Shown here piece after piece: positions 53,270 to 61,937 of a DNA stretch of 64,000 nucleotides (its first letter is position 1; every line of letters begins with the position of its first letter). The notes beneath the pieces were generated by a model. It saw only the letters and a program-made list of their open reading frames with translations. It had not been told where the DNA came from and made no database searches. Source of the DNA: CAMYLY01 sp036397755 (lineage in GTDB: Bacteria > Gemmatimonadota > Gemmatimonadetes > Gemmatimonadales > GWC2-71-9); the NCBI GenBank assembly GCA_036397755.1, contig DASWII010000044.1:1-64000 (forward strand), read 5' to 3'. The translations under genes were made by a program, and so were the position numbers.

Positions 53270-53779
53270 GTGGCGTTGTCCGTCGCGCTGATCGAACCGC
53301 AGATCCCCCCGAACACCGGGAACGTGGTCCGTCTGGTCGCCGCCACCGACACGACCCTCCACCTGATCGGTCCGCTGGGATTCTCGTTGGACGACGCCGC
53401 GCTACGCCGAGCCGGCCTCCACTACTGGGACGATTCGGACGTGTGGGTGCATCCGAGTTGGCGGGCGTTTCGCGAGGTCGTCTCGCGCGAACGCTGTCTA
53501 TATTTCTCCGCACAAGGCACGACGCCATATCTGGAGGCACCGTACGCAGCCAACTCGGTGCTCGTATTCGGGAGTGAGACGCAGGGGATGCCGCGGAGGG
53601 TCATCGAGAAATACCCGGACCGCGTGTACCGGATCCCCATGCGCACCGACGTGCGAAGTCTGAACCTGGCGACCGCCGTTGGCATCGTGCTGTATGAGGC
53701 CCTGCGCCAGACGGCGGAGCTGGTTGGTGGGTGGGGCATGGTTCAATCACCACGTGAGCGAAACGGGGTGGGGCGATGA
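53270..53779 (+). CDS. trmL: tRNA (cytidine/uridine-2'-O-)-methyltransferase TrmL
   Basis: 169 residues, SPOUT class. LIEPQIPPNTGNVVRL, HLIGPLGFSLDD, VFGSETQGMPRRVI and RIPMRTDVRSLNLATAVGIVLYEALRQ form the trefoil-knot SAM site. Methylates the wobble ribose of tRNA-Leu (CAA/UAA isoacceptors), one of which is encoded in this window. GTG start; ATGA overlap with mdh. Confidence 0.94.
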   Translation: MALSVALIEPQIPPNTGNVVRLVAATDTTLHLIGPLGFSLDDAALRRAGLHYWDDSDVWVHPSWRAFREVVSRERCLYFSAQGTTPYLEAPYAANSVLVFGSETQGMPRRVIEKYPDRVYRIPMRTDVRSLNLATAVGIVLYEALRQTAELVGGWGMVQSPRERNGVGR

Positions 53780-54702
53780 AGAAGATCACGGTGGTTGGCG
53801 CCGGACACGTCGGGGCGACGACGGCCCAGCGGTTGGCGGAGAAGGAGCTGGCGCGAGAGATCGTGCTGGTCGACATCCTCGAGGGGATTCCGCAAGGGAA
53901 GGGACTGGATCAGTGGGAGTCGGCCCCGATCGAGGGATTCGATTCCCGGGTGATCGGATCGAACGATTACGGGGCGGCGGCGGGTTCGGATCTGTTTGTG
54001 GTGACGGCCGGCATCGCGCGGAAGCCGGGCATGAGTCGTGACGACCTGGTGAAGACCAATGCCGGCATCGTGCGGGCGGTGAGCGAGCAGATTCGGGACG
54101 CGTCGCCTGACGCCATCGTCGTCATGGTGTCGAACCCGCTGGACGTGATGTGCTGGGTCGCCAAGGAGGTCACGGGATTTCCGCGCGAGCGGGTACTCGG
54201 GATGGCGGGTGTACTCGACACGGCGCGGTATCGCAGCTTCCTGGCCGAGGCCCTGGACGTGTCCGTGGAAGACATCCAGGCGATGGTGCTGGGCGGGCAC
54301 GGAGACACGATGGTTCCGTTGATCTCCTACACGACGGTGTCGGGCATTCCGGTCACGCAACTCATCGACCGGGCCGCGCTCGAGGCGATTGTGGATCGAA
54401 CGCGCAACGGTGGGGCGGAGATCGTCGGCTATTTGAAGACGGGCTCGGCGTACTATGCGCCCTCGTCGGCGGCCGTACAGATGGTGGAGTCGATCGTGAA
54501 GAACAAGCGACGCGTGCTCCCGTGCGCGGCGTGGCTGGAGGGTGAGTACGGCATCGACGGGGTGTACCTCGGCGTGCCCTGCAAGCTCGGCGAGAGGGGG
54601 CTGCACGGCATTCTCGAGGTGGAGCTGTCCGCCGGCGAACGAGCGGCGCTGGAGCAGTCCGCGGCGGCCGTACGCAGCACCATGGAGGCGGTGGAGCTGT
54701 AG
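53776..54702 (+). CDS. mdh: Malate dehydrogenase
   Basis: 308 residues, the LDH-like MDH type. VVGAGHVGATTAQRLAEKE, DILEGIPQGKGLDQ, TAGIARKPGMSRDDL and the catalytic GGHGDTMVPL. Oxidises malate to oxaloacetate in the TCA cycle. Confidence 0.95.
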   Translation: MKKITVVGAGHVGATTAQRLAEKELAREIVLVDILEGIPQGKGLDQWESAPIEGFDSRVIGSNDYGAAAGSDLFVVTAGIARKPGMSRDDLVKTNAGIVRAVSEQIRDASPDAIVVMVSNPLDVMCWVAKEVTGFPRERVLGMAGVLDTARYRSFLAEALDVSVEDIQAMVLGGHGDTMVPLISYTTVSGIPVTQLIDRAALEAIVDRTRNGGAEIVGYLKTGSAYYAPSSAAVQMVESIVKNKRRVLPCAAWLEGEYGIDGVYLGVPCKLGERGLHGILEVELSAGERAALEQSAAAVRSTMEAVEL

Positions 54703-54762
54703 CGCCCGGCGCGCAAACACGGTTGACCGTCGGCTATATGATTGCTACGTTGGCACTTACGC

Positions 54763-55758
54763 GTGTCCAGAACCATCGTTTGTGCCATTGCCGCGCTGGC
54801 GGTCATCGTACCGAACACGGTACTGGCTCAGCGTGCCGTTGAGGCCTTGTACGGGCGGTGGCTCACCGAGGGCCCGGCCAACCTGTACGGGTTCTCGCTC
54901 ACGGACAAGCTGGTCGGTCCCCTCCACTATGGCATCGGCTTCGTCCACGTCGACGACCGAGACCTCCTGACGGATCGTTCACAGGCGGGCGGCGAGTTCA
55001 CCCTGTCCACCAATCGGCGCAGCGGGCTGTATGCGCTGGTGGGGGTGGGCATCGCCGGCAGGTACGCGGACGGTCAAGTGGCGGGAAGCTGGAGTGCGGG
55101 TGTCGGGTACGGCCTGCGGCTGCTTTCGAGGTTTTCCGTGGCGATCGAGGGACGGTATCGGGCCGAAGACGAGGGGCTCCGCGGATTCTGGCGACTCCGT
55201 CAGACGGATCGGCGTGCGTTGACGCTCTCGGCCCACGTCCGGTTCTATGGCGGGCTGCGCGCCGCTAGGCCGGCGGCGCCGGTGGTCGGAGCGTCGGCAC
55301 CGCTCGAGGCGGTGGGACTCGCGGACGTGACCGCGTCGGCGTCTGACGGCGTGCTCTCCGAGGCATCGGCGCGCACCGCCGTGAGTGTCGTGGAGACGGC
55401 GCTCTCGGCGATGGGCACGCCATACCGATGGGGCGGGGGGGGTGAAAAAGGATTCGACTGCTCGGGCCTCATCCAATACGCCTATGGGGAGCACGGAATC
55501 ATTCTGCCCCGCGTGAGCCGCGACCAGGCGCGCACCGGCATGGTCGTGCCGCGGCAAGTTGCCGCGCTGCGACCCGGAGATATCCTGACGTTCTCCGAGA
55601 GCGGATCGGGTGTGTCGCACGTCGGGCTGTACGTCGGGGAGGGACAGTTCATTCACAGCGCGTCGACCGGCGTGAAGCTGTCCAGCCTGACGGTGGGCGG
55701 CCCGGATACCCAGTGGTGGCGGGATCGATGGGTGGGTGCGCGGCGCGTGCTTCCGTGA
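54763..55758 (+). CDS. Secreted NlpC/P60 peptidase with beta-barrel-like N-terminal domain
   Basis: 331 residues. The signal peptide is TIVCAIAALAVIVPNTVLAQ. Residues 25-170 alternate like an outer-membrane beta-barrel (LYALVGVGIAGRYADGQ, GVGYGLRLLSRFSVAIEGRY). The C-terminal NlpC/P60 domain has the catalytic Cys in KGFDCSGLIQYAYGEHG, His in SHVGLYVGEGQFIHSAS. A murein endopeptidase is expected. Fusion of a barrel-like domain with NlpC/P60 is uncommon. GTG 54763 follows a TATATGATT box closely. Confidence 0.85.
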   Translation: MSRTIVCAIAALAVIVPNTVLAQRAVEALYGRWLTEGPANLYGFSLTDKLVGPLHYGIGFVHVDDRDLLTDRSQAGGEFTLSTNRRSGLYALVGVGIAGRYADGQVAGSWSAGVGYGLRLLSRFSVAIEGRYRAEDEGLRGFWRLRQTDRRALTLSAHVRFYGGLRAARPAAPVVGASAPLEAVGLADVTASASDGVLSEASARTAVSVVETALSAMGTPYRWGGGGEKGFDCSGLIQYAYGEHGIILPRVSRDQARTGMVVPRQVAALRPGDILTFSESGSGVSHVGLYVGEGQFIHSASTGVKLSSLTVGGPDTQWWRDRWVGARRVLP

Positions 55759-56960
55759 CCCGCGTCGTACTCACGGCGTTGTTTCTGGCCGCGGTCGTAG
55801 CTCCGGGGTACGGACAAGTCACCACGCCGTCACGCGCGGTCGCGCCGTTTCAGGTCGTGCCCAACGACATGGCGTTCGCGCTGCCGCACCTGCGGCTCAA
55901 CGTTCGTGCGCTGGCGGACGTGCGGGCGTGGTACGCCGCCCGGTTGCGTGGGGCGACGTTCGCGGCAGAGCCGTTCGTCGTGTTTCGCAGCCGCCATACG
56001 TTCGATGAACTCGCCGCCGACGATTTCCAGGCGTGGTGGCCGCTGTTGCTCGCAGAGTTCGCGGGTGACGGGTACGCGTGGAACGACTCGTCCTCGATCA
56101 AGTTGCTGCTCCTGGCGCAAGGGGCTGGTGGCTGGGCGGGGGGCGACTCCGAGAACGGTGGACTCGAGCGCCGAGCGGATGCGGGGACCGTGAACCGTGG
56201 GGCGTTGGGCGGCGCGGTGTTGATCGGCGATTCCTCGGCGGCCGGCATCACCTCGGGCGCCTGTCCGATCGACGCGGCCGAGGACGGCACCGTTTGGTGG
56301 TGTCACTGGAACACCTACCGCGGCACGATCGCGCATGAGTTGGGGCACACGTGGGGCCTGCCGCATCCGGATGCGCTGTGGGTATCGCCCGACTCGGCGC
56401 GTGGGTGGGACTGTCCGATGGACGGCAACACCGTGATGCAGTGCCATTGGGGGTTTCCGAACGACTCACTGCTCGACTATGAGGTCGAGCATCTGCGATC
56501 GCTGCCCTATTTCAGCGACAGGGGAGGGCCACCCGTGATGTTGGTCGATCAGCAGCCCGTGCTGATCGATGGCGACGCGCGGTTTCGACGGCTCGACGTC
56601 GGGTCTGACGAATCGGGGGCCGTGGCGTGGATCGACGGTACCACCGGCGAGGCGAGCTCGCGTTTCGCCTCATGGGGTTACCCGTGGGCGGTCGTCGCGG
56701 CGGCGGGGTCGGTGACGTGGTCGGTGGACGGCTTCTGCGGGGTGTTCGCGACCGACGTGGGACGGTCGAGGGGTGCCGGTGGACGTGGCACTGCGCGAGT
56801 CATTGTGGACGGTGCGGTGATTGCCAGCGTGGACCTTCCCGCCGATCGCCCACAACGGATTGCGGCGAGACTCTGCGACGCGCACCAACTCGCGTTGCGT
56901 GTCGAGGGTCAAGGGCGGCTGCGTGTGGTGTGGGGCAACCCACGGATCGATCCGGAGTAG
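55755..56960 (+). CDS. Secreted HExxH zinc metalloprotease with NPCBM-like domain
   Basis: 401 residues. Signal peptide TRVVLTALFLAAVVAPGYGQ. Zinc motif AHELGHTWGLPHPD fits HExxHxxGxxH, the metzincin signature; a Cys-rich stretch (CPMDGNTVMQCHWGF) follows. The C-terminus (about 290-401) looks like a galactose-binding/NPCBM beta domain. GTG overlaps the NlpC/P60 stop. The stop is directly adjacent to the convergent hipA stop. Confidence 0.82.
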   Translation: MTRVVLTALFLAAVVAPGYGQVTTPSRAVAPFQVVPNDMAFALPHLRLNVRALADVRAWYAARLRGATFAAEPFVVFRSRHTFDELAADDFQAWWPLLLAEFAGDGYAWNDSSSIKLLLLAQGAGGWAGGDSENGGLERRADAGTVNRGALGGAVLIGDSSAAGITSGACPIDAAEDGTVWWCHWNTYRGTIAHELGHTWGLPHPDALWVSPDSARGWDCPMDGNTVMQCHWGFPNDSLLDYEVEHLRSLPYFSDRGGPPVMLVDQQPVLIDGDARFRRLDVGSDESGAVAWIDGTTGEASSRFASWGYPWAVVAAAGSVTWSVDGFCGVFATDVGRSRGAGGRGTARVIVDGAVIASVDLPADRPQRIAARLCDAHQLALRVEGQGRLRVVWGNPRIDPE

Positions 56961-58220
56961 TTAGGAGCTGACCCTCAGCGCGGCGAAGTCTTCGTGTTCA
57001 AACGCTGTGGCCATGCGGTCACACTCCCTCTGAGAAGCCCCGAGATTCTGCGCAACGCCACGCCACTTCGCGACCGCCTGAGCGATCTCTTGGGCGATAC
57101 GTCGCGCTTCGTCATGCTCGATGTTGAAGTGGTCGGCGGCCAAGAACGCGAGGTCCATTGACGCTGATCGGTCTTCACCCTCGACGATCGCCGTCGAGAG
57201 GATCCGAGGACGTACGTCTGTCGGCACTGGGTTCAAGTCGTAGGCTGGCGAAAGGCGCCAGCCCTGTTCCCCGGCATATAGAAACGCGTGGTTACGAAGG
57301 TGGTCGTCTGTGTTTGAGATGAGCACGGTAAACACTATACGCCGCCAGAGTTCGCGCAGATCGTCGCTCGTTGAAGCCGAGTGCATGCGCAGGGCATCAG
57401 CGATTTCCGTGTAGCTGCGATGTTCGCCATCCAATGCCTCCAACATGCTCATCGCTGAGAGGAACGGAATCCTCAGCTCGCCTCGGCGATCGAAGCGGCG
57501 CATGAGCATGACCGTACGTCCCTCGACGTGCTCAACGGACCACGAAGCGATGTCAAGGCCAGCCATCATTGCCAAGCTCATCGCGACCGCTTCCCACCGG
57601 CCGACATTGTAATCATCGTCTGGACGGTTGAACTTGGCGATCATTAGCGCACCGTTGCTTCCACGAACCGATGCCTTGGGTCGCGAGCCCAGAAGAGATG
57701 AGCCCGGGGCGAGCAGGAGTTGCAGATCCTCCTTCGTCTCTTCGTCCCCGGCTACGCGCTCGGCGGCCTGCAGGAGGCGCCCGAGCTCCAAGATCGGCGG
57801 CACCTGGTCAGCACCGAGAGCGAGGAACGGGCCGTTTGCCTCGCGCTTGAACCGAAGTGCGCCTTGGCGCGTGAAATCGGAAAGCCCAAGCAGGTAGTCG
57901 ATCTCAAGTAGCGTGCGCGGCGGTCGGCCGGTCTCTTTCGCTTCGAGTCGCTCGCGACGAGCCAGGAGTGTGCGGCCCCACCGATCCGGCGCCGAGTCCC
58001 CGATCGCGCCGAACAGAGCGCGGCCTGTGGCCGTGTGGAAGGGGCCCGTGCCGATCTGGAGCGCCGGCTCGAGTGCGAAGCTGTGACGCGCGTTGATCCA
58101 GCCGTCGTCGTACTCGAACGACGCGCTTTCATGGGATCCCTTCGCATGAATCCACAGTCGGCCCGCCATATGTGGCGTGCCTTCCAGATCCACGTATACG
58201 AGAGCGTCAGGCGCACTCAT
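56961..58220 (-). CDS. hipA: HipA family serine/threonine kinase toxin
   Basis: 419 residues. N-terminal HipA domain and the catalytic core with ISNTDDHLRNHAFL (catalytic Asp and Asn) and LSPAYDLNPVP (Mg-binding Asp). ALMIAKFNRPDDD carries the ATP lysine. Full length. HipA phosphorylates glutamyl-tRNA synthetase or other targets and induces persistence; its partner HipB is encoded upstream with ATGA overlap. Confidence 0.9.
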   Translation of the reverse strand: MSAPDALVYVDLEGTPHMAGRLWIHAKGSHESASFEYDDGWINARHSFALEPALQIGTGPFHTATGRALFGAIGDSAPDRWGRTLLARRERLEAKETGRPPRTLLEIDYLLGLSDFTRQGALRFKREANGPFLALGADQVPPILELGRLLQAAERVAGDEETKEDLQLLLAPGSSLLGSRPKASVRGSNGALMIAKFNRPDDDYNVGRWEAVAMSLAMMAGLDIASWSVEHVEGRTVMLMRRFDRRGELRIPFLSAMSMLEALDGEHRSYTEIADALRMHSASTSDDLRELWRRIVFTVLISNTDDHLRNHAFLYAGEQGWRLSPAYDLNPVPTDVRPRILSTAIVEGEDRSASMDLAFLAADHFNIEHDEARRIAQEIAQAVAKWRGVAQNLGASQRECDRMATAFEHEDFAALRVSS

Positions 58221-58528
58221 TTCGACGCGATCCGGCGAGGGAGCGCCTCGCTCGCGAGCCGTTGACCAACTGAGTCATGCGCGATGTCTGCCAGGTCACC
58301 CAAGCGGTCCACCAAGCCGAGCACGTATAGCGCCGTCGCGTACGACGCCATGGCCACGCTCGGATCGCCCTGCTCGAGCTTGCGAAGCGTCGGCCGAGAG
58401 ACCTGCAACCGGTCTGCCATGACTGCGGTCTGAATTCGCCGCCGTCGCCGTGCATCGCTGATATCGGATCCGAGCTTCTTGAGTGCCCGTTGGACCGGAA
58501 GCGGGACCGGCGGTGTCGTCTTCGGCAT
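58217..58528 (-). CDS. hipB: HipB-type XRE antitoxin
   Basis: 103 residues. Helix-turn-helix TAVMADRLQVSRPTLRKLEQGDPSVAMASYATAL. Overlaps hipA by four bases. Binds its own promoter as repressor and neutralises HipA. The AT-rich inverted and direct motifs upstream fit an autoregulated operator. Confidence 0.88.
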   Translation of the reverse strand: MPKTTPPVPLPVQRALKKLGSDISDARRRRRIQTAVMADRLQVSRPTLRKLEQGDPSVAMASYATALYVLGLVDRLGDLADIAHDSVGQRLASEALPRRIASK

Positions 58529-58573
58529 TCGTTGCCTTCCGTGTGACGTTGACCACCAACCATCATCGACACC

Positions 58574-58627
58574 AATGTAATGTTAAATATATTTTCCGTC
58601 AATTGCAGACACAGCAAATATATGTGC
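58574..58627 (-). promoter_or_regulatory. hipBA promoter and putative operator
   Basis: Reverse strand: TTGACG (58602-58597), 17 bases, TACATT (58579-58574). AAATATATTT-type AT palindromes overlap the spacer (58582-58597) and lie just upstream (58614-58627), in the position of HipB operators. Confidence 0.55.
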
Positions 58628-58730
58628 CGTTGCAGCATTCAAGCGTTACTCATGAAGGTCCGGGCAACCAACTCCGTCTACGGGCTGTGCCAGGAATTTT
58701 CCTTGGCACAATACGCGAGCTCCGGTGCGA

Positions 58731-58875
58731 GATAGCCTTGTGGCTTCCACTACTCGGACATGACGTCTGAGCGACGAGCCGCACTGCCTGCCTGGCACGT
58801 ATCTTTGACGCGTGATGACCAGGTTACAATTCACAATGCGTTCCCGGACCGGGGTTCAGGCCGTGAAGCTCAATT
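58731..58875 (+). repeat. Internally deleted copy of the DUF4258/DUF2283 locus
   Basis: 58731-58814 matches 61854-61937 with one difference visible (promoter region and start codon), and 58815-58875 matches 62125-62187 apart from two missing bases. The 187 bp between, which encode most of the DUF4258 protein, are absent. The deletion starts right after the GTG start codon. Confidence 0.85.
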
Positions 58876-58876
58876 C

Positions 58877-59739
58877 GATCGCCCTTCAGGGCGTGTCGCC
58901 GTAGGCGCCGAGCGGCGGGTTCACCCGCCGAACGCACCAGCGTCGCTTCACACTACGCGCTCGTGTCCTCCATCGACCGGCGCAGCTCGGCGGTGGGGGG
59001 TTCCGACGCTGAAGCGTCGGCTCGGCGCTATCGCGAGGCGTCTTGAAAGACGCATTCCTATCGATCGCCCTTCAGGGCGTGTCGCCCCCGGCGCCGAGCG
59101 GCGGGTTTACCCGCCGAACACGCCAGCGTCGCTTCACACTACGCGCTCGTGTCCTCCATCGGTCCGCGCAGCTCGGCGGCGGGGGGTTCCGACGCTGAAG
59201 CGTCGGCTCGGCGCGTGCGCGACGCGTCTTGAAAGACGCATTCCTATCGATCGCCCTTCAGGGCGTGTCGCCGTAGGCGCCGAGCGGCGGGTTTACCCGC
59301 CGAACGCGCCAGCGTCGCTTCACACTACGCGCTCGTGTCCTCCATCGGTCGGCGCAGCTCGGCGGCGGGGGGTTCCGACGCTGAAGCGTCGGCTCGGCGC
59401 GTGCGCGACGCGTCTTGAAAGACGCATTCCTATCGATCGCCCTTCAGGGCGTGTCGCCGTAGGCGCCGAGCGGCGGGTTCACCCGCCGAACGCGCCAGCG
59501 TCGCTTCACACTACGCGCTCGTGTCCTCCATCGACCGGCGCAGCTCGGCGGTGGGGGGTTCCGACGCTGAAGCGGCGGCTCGGCGCTATCGCGAGGCGTC
59601 GTAAACGACGCTTCTCCGCGGATCGCCCTTCAGGGCGTGTCGCCGTGGGCGCCGAGCGGCGGGTTTACCCGCCGAACGCGCCAGCGTCGCTTCACACTAC
59701 GCGCTCGTGTCCTCCATCGACCGGCGCAGCTCGGCGGTG
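58877..59739. repeat. 186-bp tandem repeat array, about 4.6 units
   Basis: Units start at 58877, 59063, 59249, 59435 and 59621 with exact 186-bp spacing and only a few differences; the fifth is cut at 59739. Each unit contains hairpins CGCCC-TTCA-GGGCG, GGCGGGTT-ACCCGCC type, CGACGC-TGAA-GCGTCG and GCGTC-TTGAAA-GACGC. The variant units keep pairing (GCGTC-GTAAAC-GACGC). 186 is divisible by three, so a long forward ORF runs through the array, but it looks spurious. On the reverse strand each unit encodes TAELRRSMEDTSA followed by a stop. Confidence 0.92.
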
Positions 59740-59765
59740 TCGGTCACCATCAGCCGCTTGCGGAT
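59719..59765 (-). pseudogene. Fragment of the 3' end of the membrane-protein gene at the window edge
   Basis: Reverse strand encodes IRKRLMVTDTAELRRS, then MEDTSA and stop within the repeat unit. The 47-base stretch matches 63571-63617 almost exactly, where the intact-looking gene ends differently (QTPSR). It is a gene-end relic fused into the repeat array. Confidence 0.6.
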
Positions 59766-59830
59766 CCCATCATGTGTTTGGCGCGGGTGCTGGCCGCTGG
59801 CTACCTTGCGTCCTTCAGGACGTCGGACTC

Positions 59831-59941
59831 GCCATGGCGCGCCGCCGAGCCCGCCCTTCAGGGCGGGACACCCACCACGAAGAGGACCGCGTAAGAGTCG
59901 CGGGCTCAAGCCCGCGCTCGGCGGCCCAGGGGTGGGTTTCG
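59831..59941. repeat. 111-bp dispersed hairpin repeat, copy 1
   Basis: GCCGAGCCCGCCCTTCAGGG through GGTGGGTTTC, near-identical to 62458-62570. Contains CCCGCCC-TTCA-GGGCGGG and CGCGGGCT-(C/G)AAGCCCGCG hairpins. 59942-60124 has no gene. Confidence 0.8.
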
Positions 59942-60124
59942 AGTCCTGAAGGACGCTACCCACGACGACGGTCGAACCGCACGTCGAATCTAGGCGCAAC
60001 CGCACGGCCCCTGCGGTCTTTACACGGCCGGATTATCGCGACATCGTGATGCATGTCCCGCAAGTCCACGGTGCCCGCGCGAATGTCAACGCGATGCAGC
60101 TCAGGCCCCCGTGGAGTCGCCGCC

Positions 60125-61858
60125 ATGGTTCACCGCACCATAAGGCGATGCGCGATCCTCAGTGGACTCCTGTTGGCGTTTCCGCTCGAACCGCTGGGCG
60201 GAGAGCGTGGTGCTGGTTCGCAGGAACCTGCGGATTGCGTCGGGAATCCCGAAGAACATCGGCGCGTGGATCTGCTCCACGTACAATCGGGGCAGTTGCG
60301 GCGCGGAGAAGCAGTGTGTTTCGGACTCCGGGCCGATGGAGGGGAACTCATTCGGCTGTCGGTCGCCAGCGCTGGTCCCATCCGGGCTCGAATCTTCGAA
60401 CCAGGAAGGAGCGCTCCTGTTGTCGTGCGATGGGGCACGCGGCCGTTTGCTTTCGAAGCACCCGCGGCCGGCCTGTATGTTCTTGAGCTGAGCGTTCCCG
60501 CGTTGCCCCAGGTGCCGCTCGAGGCCAACCCGTCATTCAGAGTTCAAGTGCACGAGTGGGCGTCCGCGGGAATGCAGGCTGCCCGCCGCGAAGACCTTCG
60601 GCGCGACCCGCGCACCGCGTGGCTCCGCGCGCATGCAGCGTCGATTCGCTCCGTTGAGCCCGAGGACGATGACTTTTCCGACCTCGAGTTCTTGCGCCGA
60701 GACCTGCGCGGTGTGCGGGTCGTGCTGCTCGGCGAGGAGAATCACGGGGCGGGCTCCACGTTCAAGGCGAAGACGCGTTTGATCAAGTTCCTGCATCAGG
60801 AGATGGGGTTCAATGTTCTCGCCTTCGAGTCTGGGATCTTCTCGATGCGGGAGGCATGGAGAGCACTGCAGAGCGCCACGGAGCTTCGAGAAGCGTTTGC
60901 GAATGGTGCATTCAGCGTTTGGGCTCGCTCGGCACAGTTACAGCCGCTCATCGACTATCTAGCCCAGCAGGCACGCACCGACCGTCCACTCGAGCTGGTC
61001 GGCGTTGATCATCAGTTCAGCGGGACGGCTGCTCCCTCGTTTCCACAGGCCGTGCGGGCCTTGCTGCGGGAGTATGCGATCGAGAGCCCGTTGGCCCAGG
61101 AGGCAAGTGTCCCCAGTCAGGTCCTGACTGGCATCCTCGATGGGCGCTTCGCACGCGATCGCGATCACCTCCCCAGCGAAAGCGAGCAGGAAGCGACCAT
61201 GCAAAGCCTGCGAGCGGCCGCGGCCCAAGTTGAGCGACGTGTGCCGGGACCCGACGGAGCGTTGTGGGGGCAGATCCTTCGCAGCGCCGCGGCAACCGTG
61301 CGCCTGTATTTGGGCGGTCTGTTGTCGGAGGGCGGCTCCTTCGAGGGTCGGGACCGCCAGATGGCCGAGAACCTGATCTGGCTGGCCAACGAGCACTATC
61401 GAGGCGAGAAACTGATCGTGTGGGCCGCCAATGTCCACGTGATGCGGAACCCCGGCGTGGTGAGCCCGGATCTCATGCGGGGCCTCAGCGGCAACGTCGA
61501 GTGCTGCGACTTCACCATGGGCCATGGCATATCGGAGGTTCTCGAGCGCGAGGCTTTTGCCGTTGGCTTCACGTCGTATCGGGGGAGGACCCACATGGCC
61601 AATCTTCCCGACGAGATCGAGCAGGAGATCGTGTCAGATCAGCGTTCGGCCTTTGAATTCGAGGAGTTGATGGACGCGGCGGGCCATGAGCTTGCTTTCG
61701 TGAATCTCCGTGACCTGCCCGAGCGGGATACGTGGCTCAGCGGTGAGTTCTGGGCTCGGCCGCTCGACCTAAGAATGTCCGACAGCGCGCCCTGGAGCCA
61801 GGTGTTCGACGCACTTTTCTTTATTCGCGCGCAAGAGCCCAGCAGACGAGCACGATAG
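60125..61858 (+). CDS. Erythromycin esterase family protein
   Basis: 577 residues. Signal-like start RRCAILSGLLLAFPL, an N-terminal beta domain of about 170 residues (VCFGLRADGGELIRLSV, PFAFEAPAAGLYVLELS), then the EreA/B-like domain: VLLGEENHGAGSTFKAK with the catalytic His region, MGFNVLAFESG, FEGRDRQMAENLIWLAN and LIVWAANVHVMRN. The family includes macrolide esterases and many enzymes of unknown substrate. ATG 60125 has GGAG upstream. It lies inside the repeat-rich island. Confidence 0.82.
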   Translation: MVHRTIRRCAILSGLLLAFPLEPLGGERGAGSQEPADCVGNPEEHRRVDLLHVQSGQLRRGEAVCFGLRADGGELIRLSVASAGPIRARIFEPGRSAPVVVRWGTRPFAFEAPAAGLYVLELSVPALPQVPLEANPSFRVQVHEWASAGMQAARREDLRRDPRTAWLRAHAASIRSVEPEDDDFSDLEFLRRDLRGVRVVLLGEENHGAGSTFKAKTRLIKFLHQEMGFNVLAFESGIFSMREAWRALQSATELREAFANGAFSVWARSAQLQPLIDYLAQQARTDRPLELVGVDHQFSGTAAPSFPQAVRALLREYAIESPLAQEASVPSQVLTGILDGRFARDRDHLPSESEQEATMQSLRAAAAQVERRVPGPDGALWGQILRSAAATVRLYLGGLLSEGGSFEGRDRQMAENLIWLANEHYRGEKLIVWAANVHVMRNPGVVSPDLMRGLSGNVECCDFTMGHGISEVLEREAFAVGFTSYRGRTHMANLPDEIEQEIVSDQRSAFEFEELMDAAGHELAFVNLRDLPERDTWLSGEFWARPLDLRMSDSAPWSQVFDALFFIRAQEPSRRAR

Positions 61859-61937
61859 CCTTGTGGCTTCCACCACTCGGACATGACGTCTGAGCGACGA
61901 GCCGCACTGCCTGCCTGGCACGTATCTTTGACGCGTG
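61854..61937 (+). repeat. 84-bp direct repeat, intact-locus copy (promoter of DUF4258 gene)
   Basis: Matches 58731-58814. It ends with TATCTTTG (61923-61930), a perfect TAnnTTTG -7 box, four bases before the GTG start codon. Confidence 0.85.
61923..61930 (+). promoter_or_regulatory. FCB-type -7 promoter box TATCTTTG
   Basis: TAnnTTTG consensus found in Bacteroidota-type promoters, placed four bases before the GTG start, implying a leaderless mRNA. The same box is retained in the deleted copy at 58800-58807. Confidence 0.4.

Noticed and set aside
58877..59739. CRISPR-like array
   Set aside because: Whole 186-bp units repeat with no short repeat/unique spacer alternation and no cas genes.
58760..60049. 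A 429-codon forward ORF with repeated Arg/Pro-rich segments
   Set aside because: It exists because the repeat unit length is a multiple of three; the composition is atypical, the start comes from a promoter remnant, and hairpin DNA explains the conservation.
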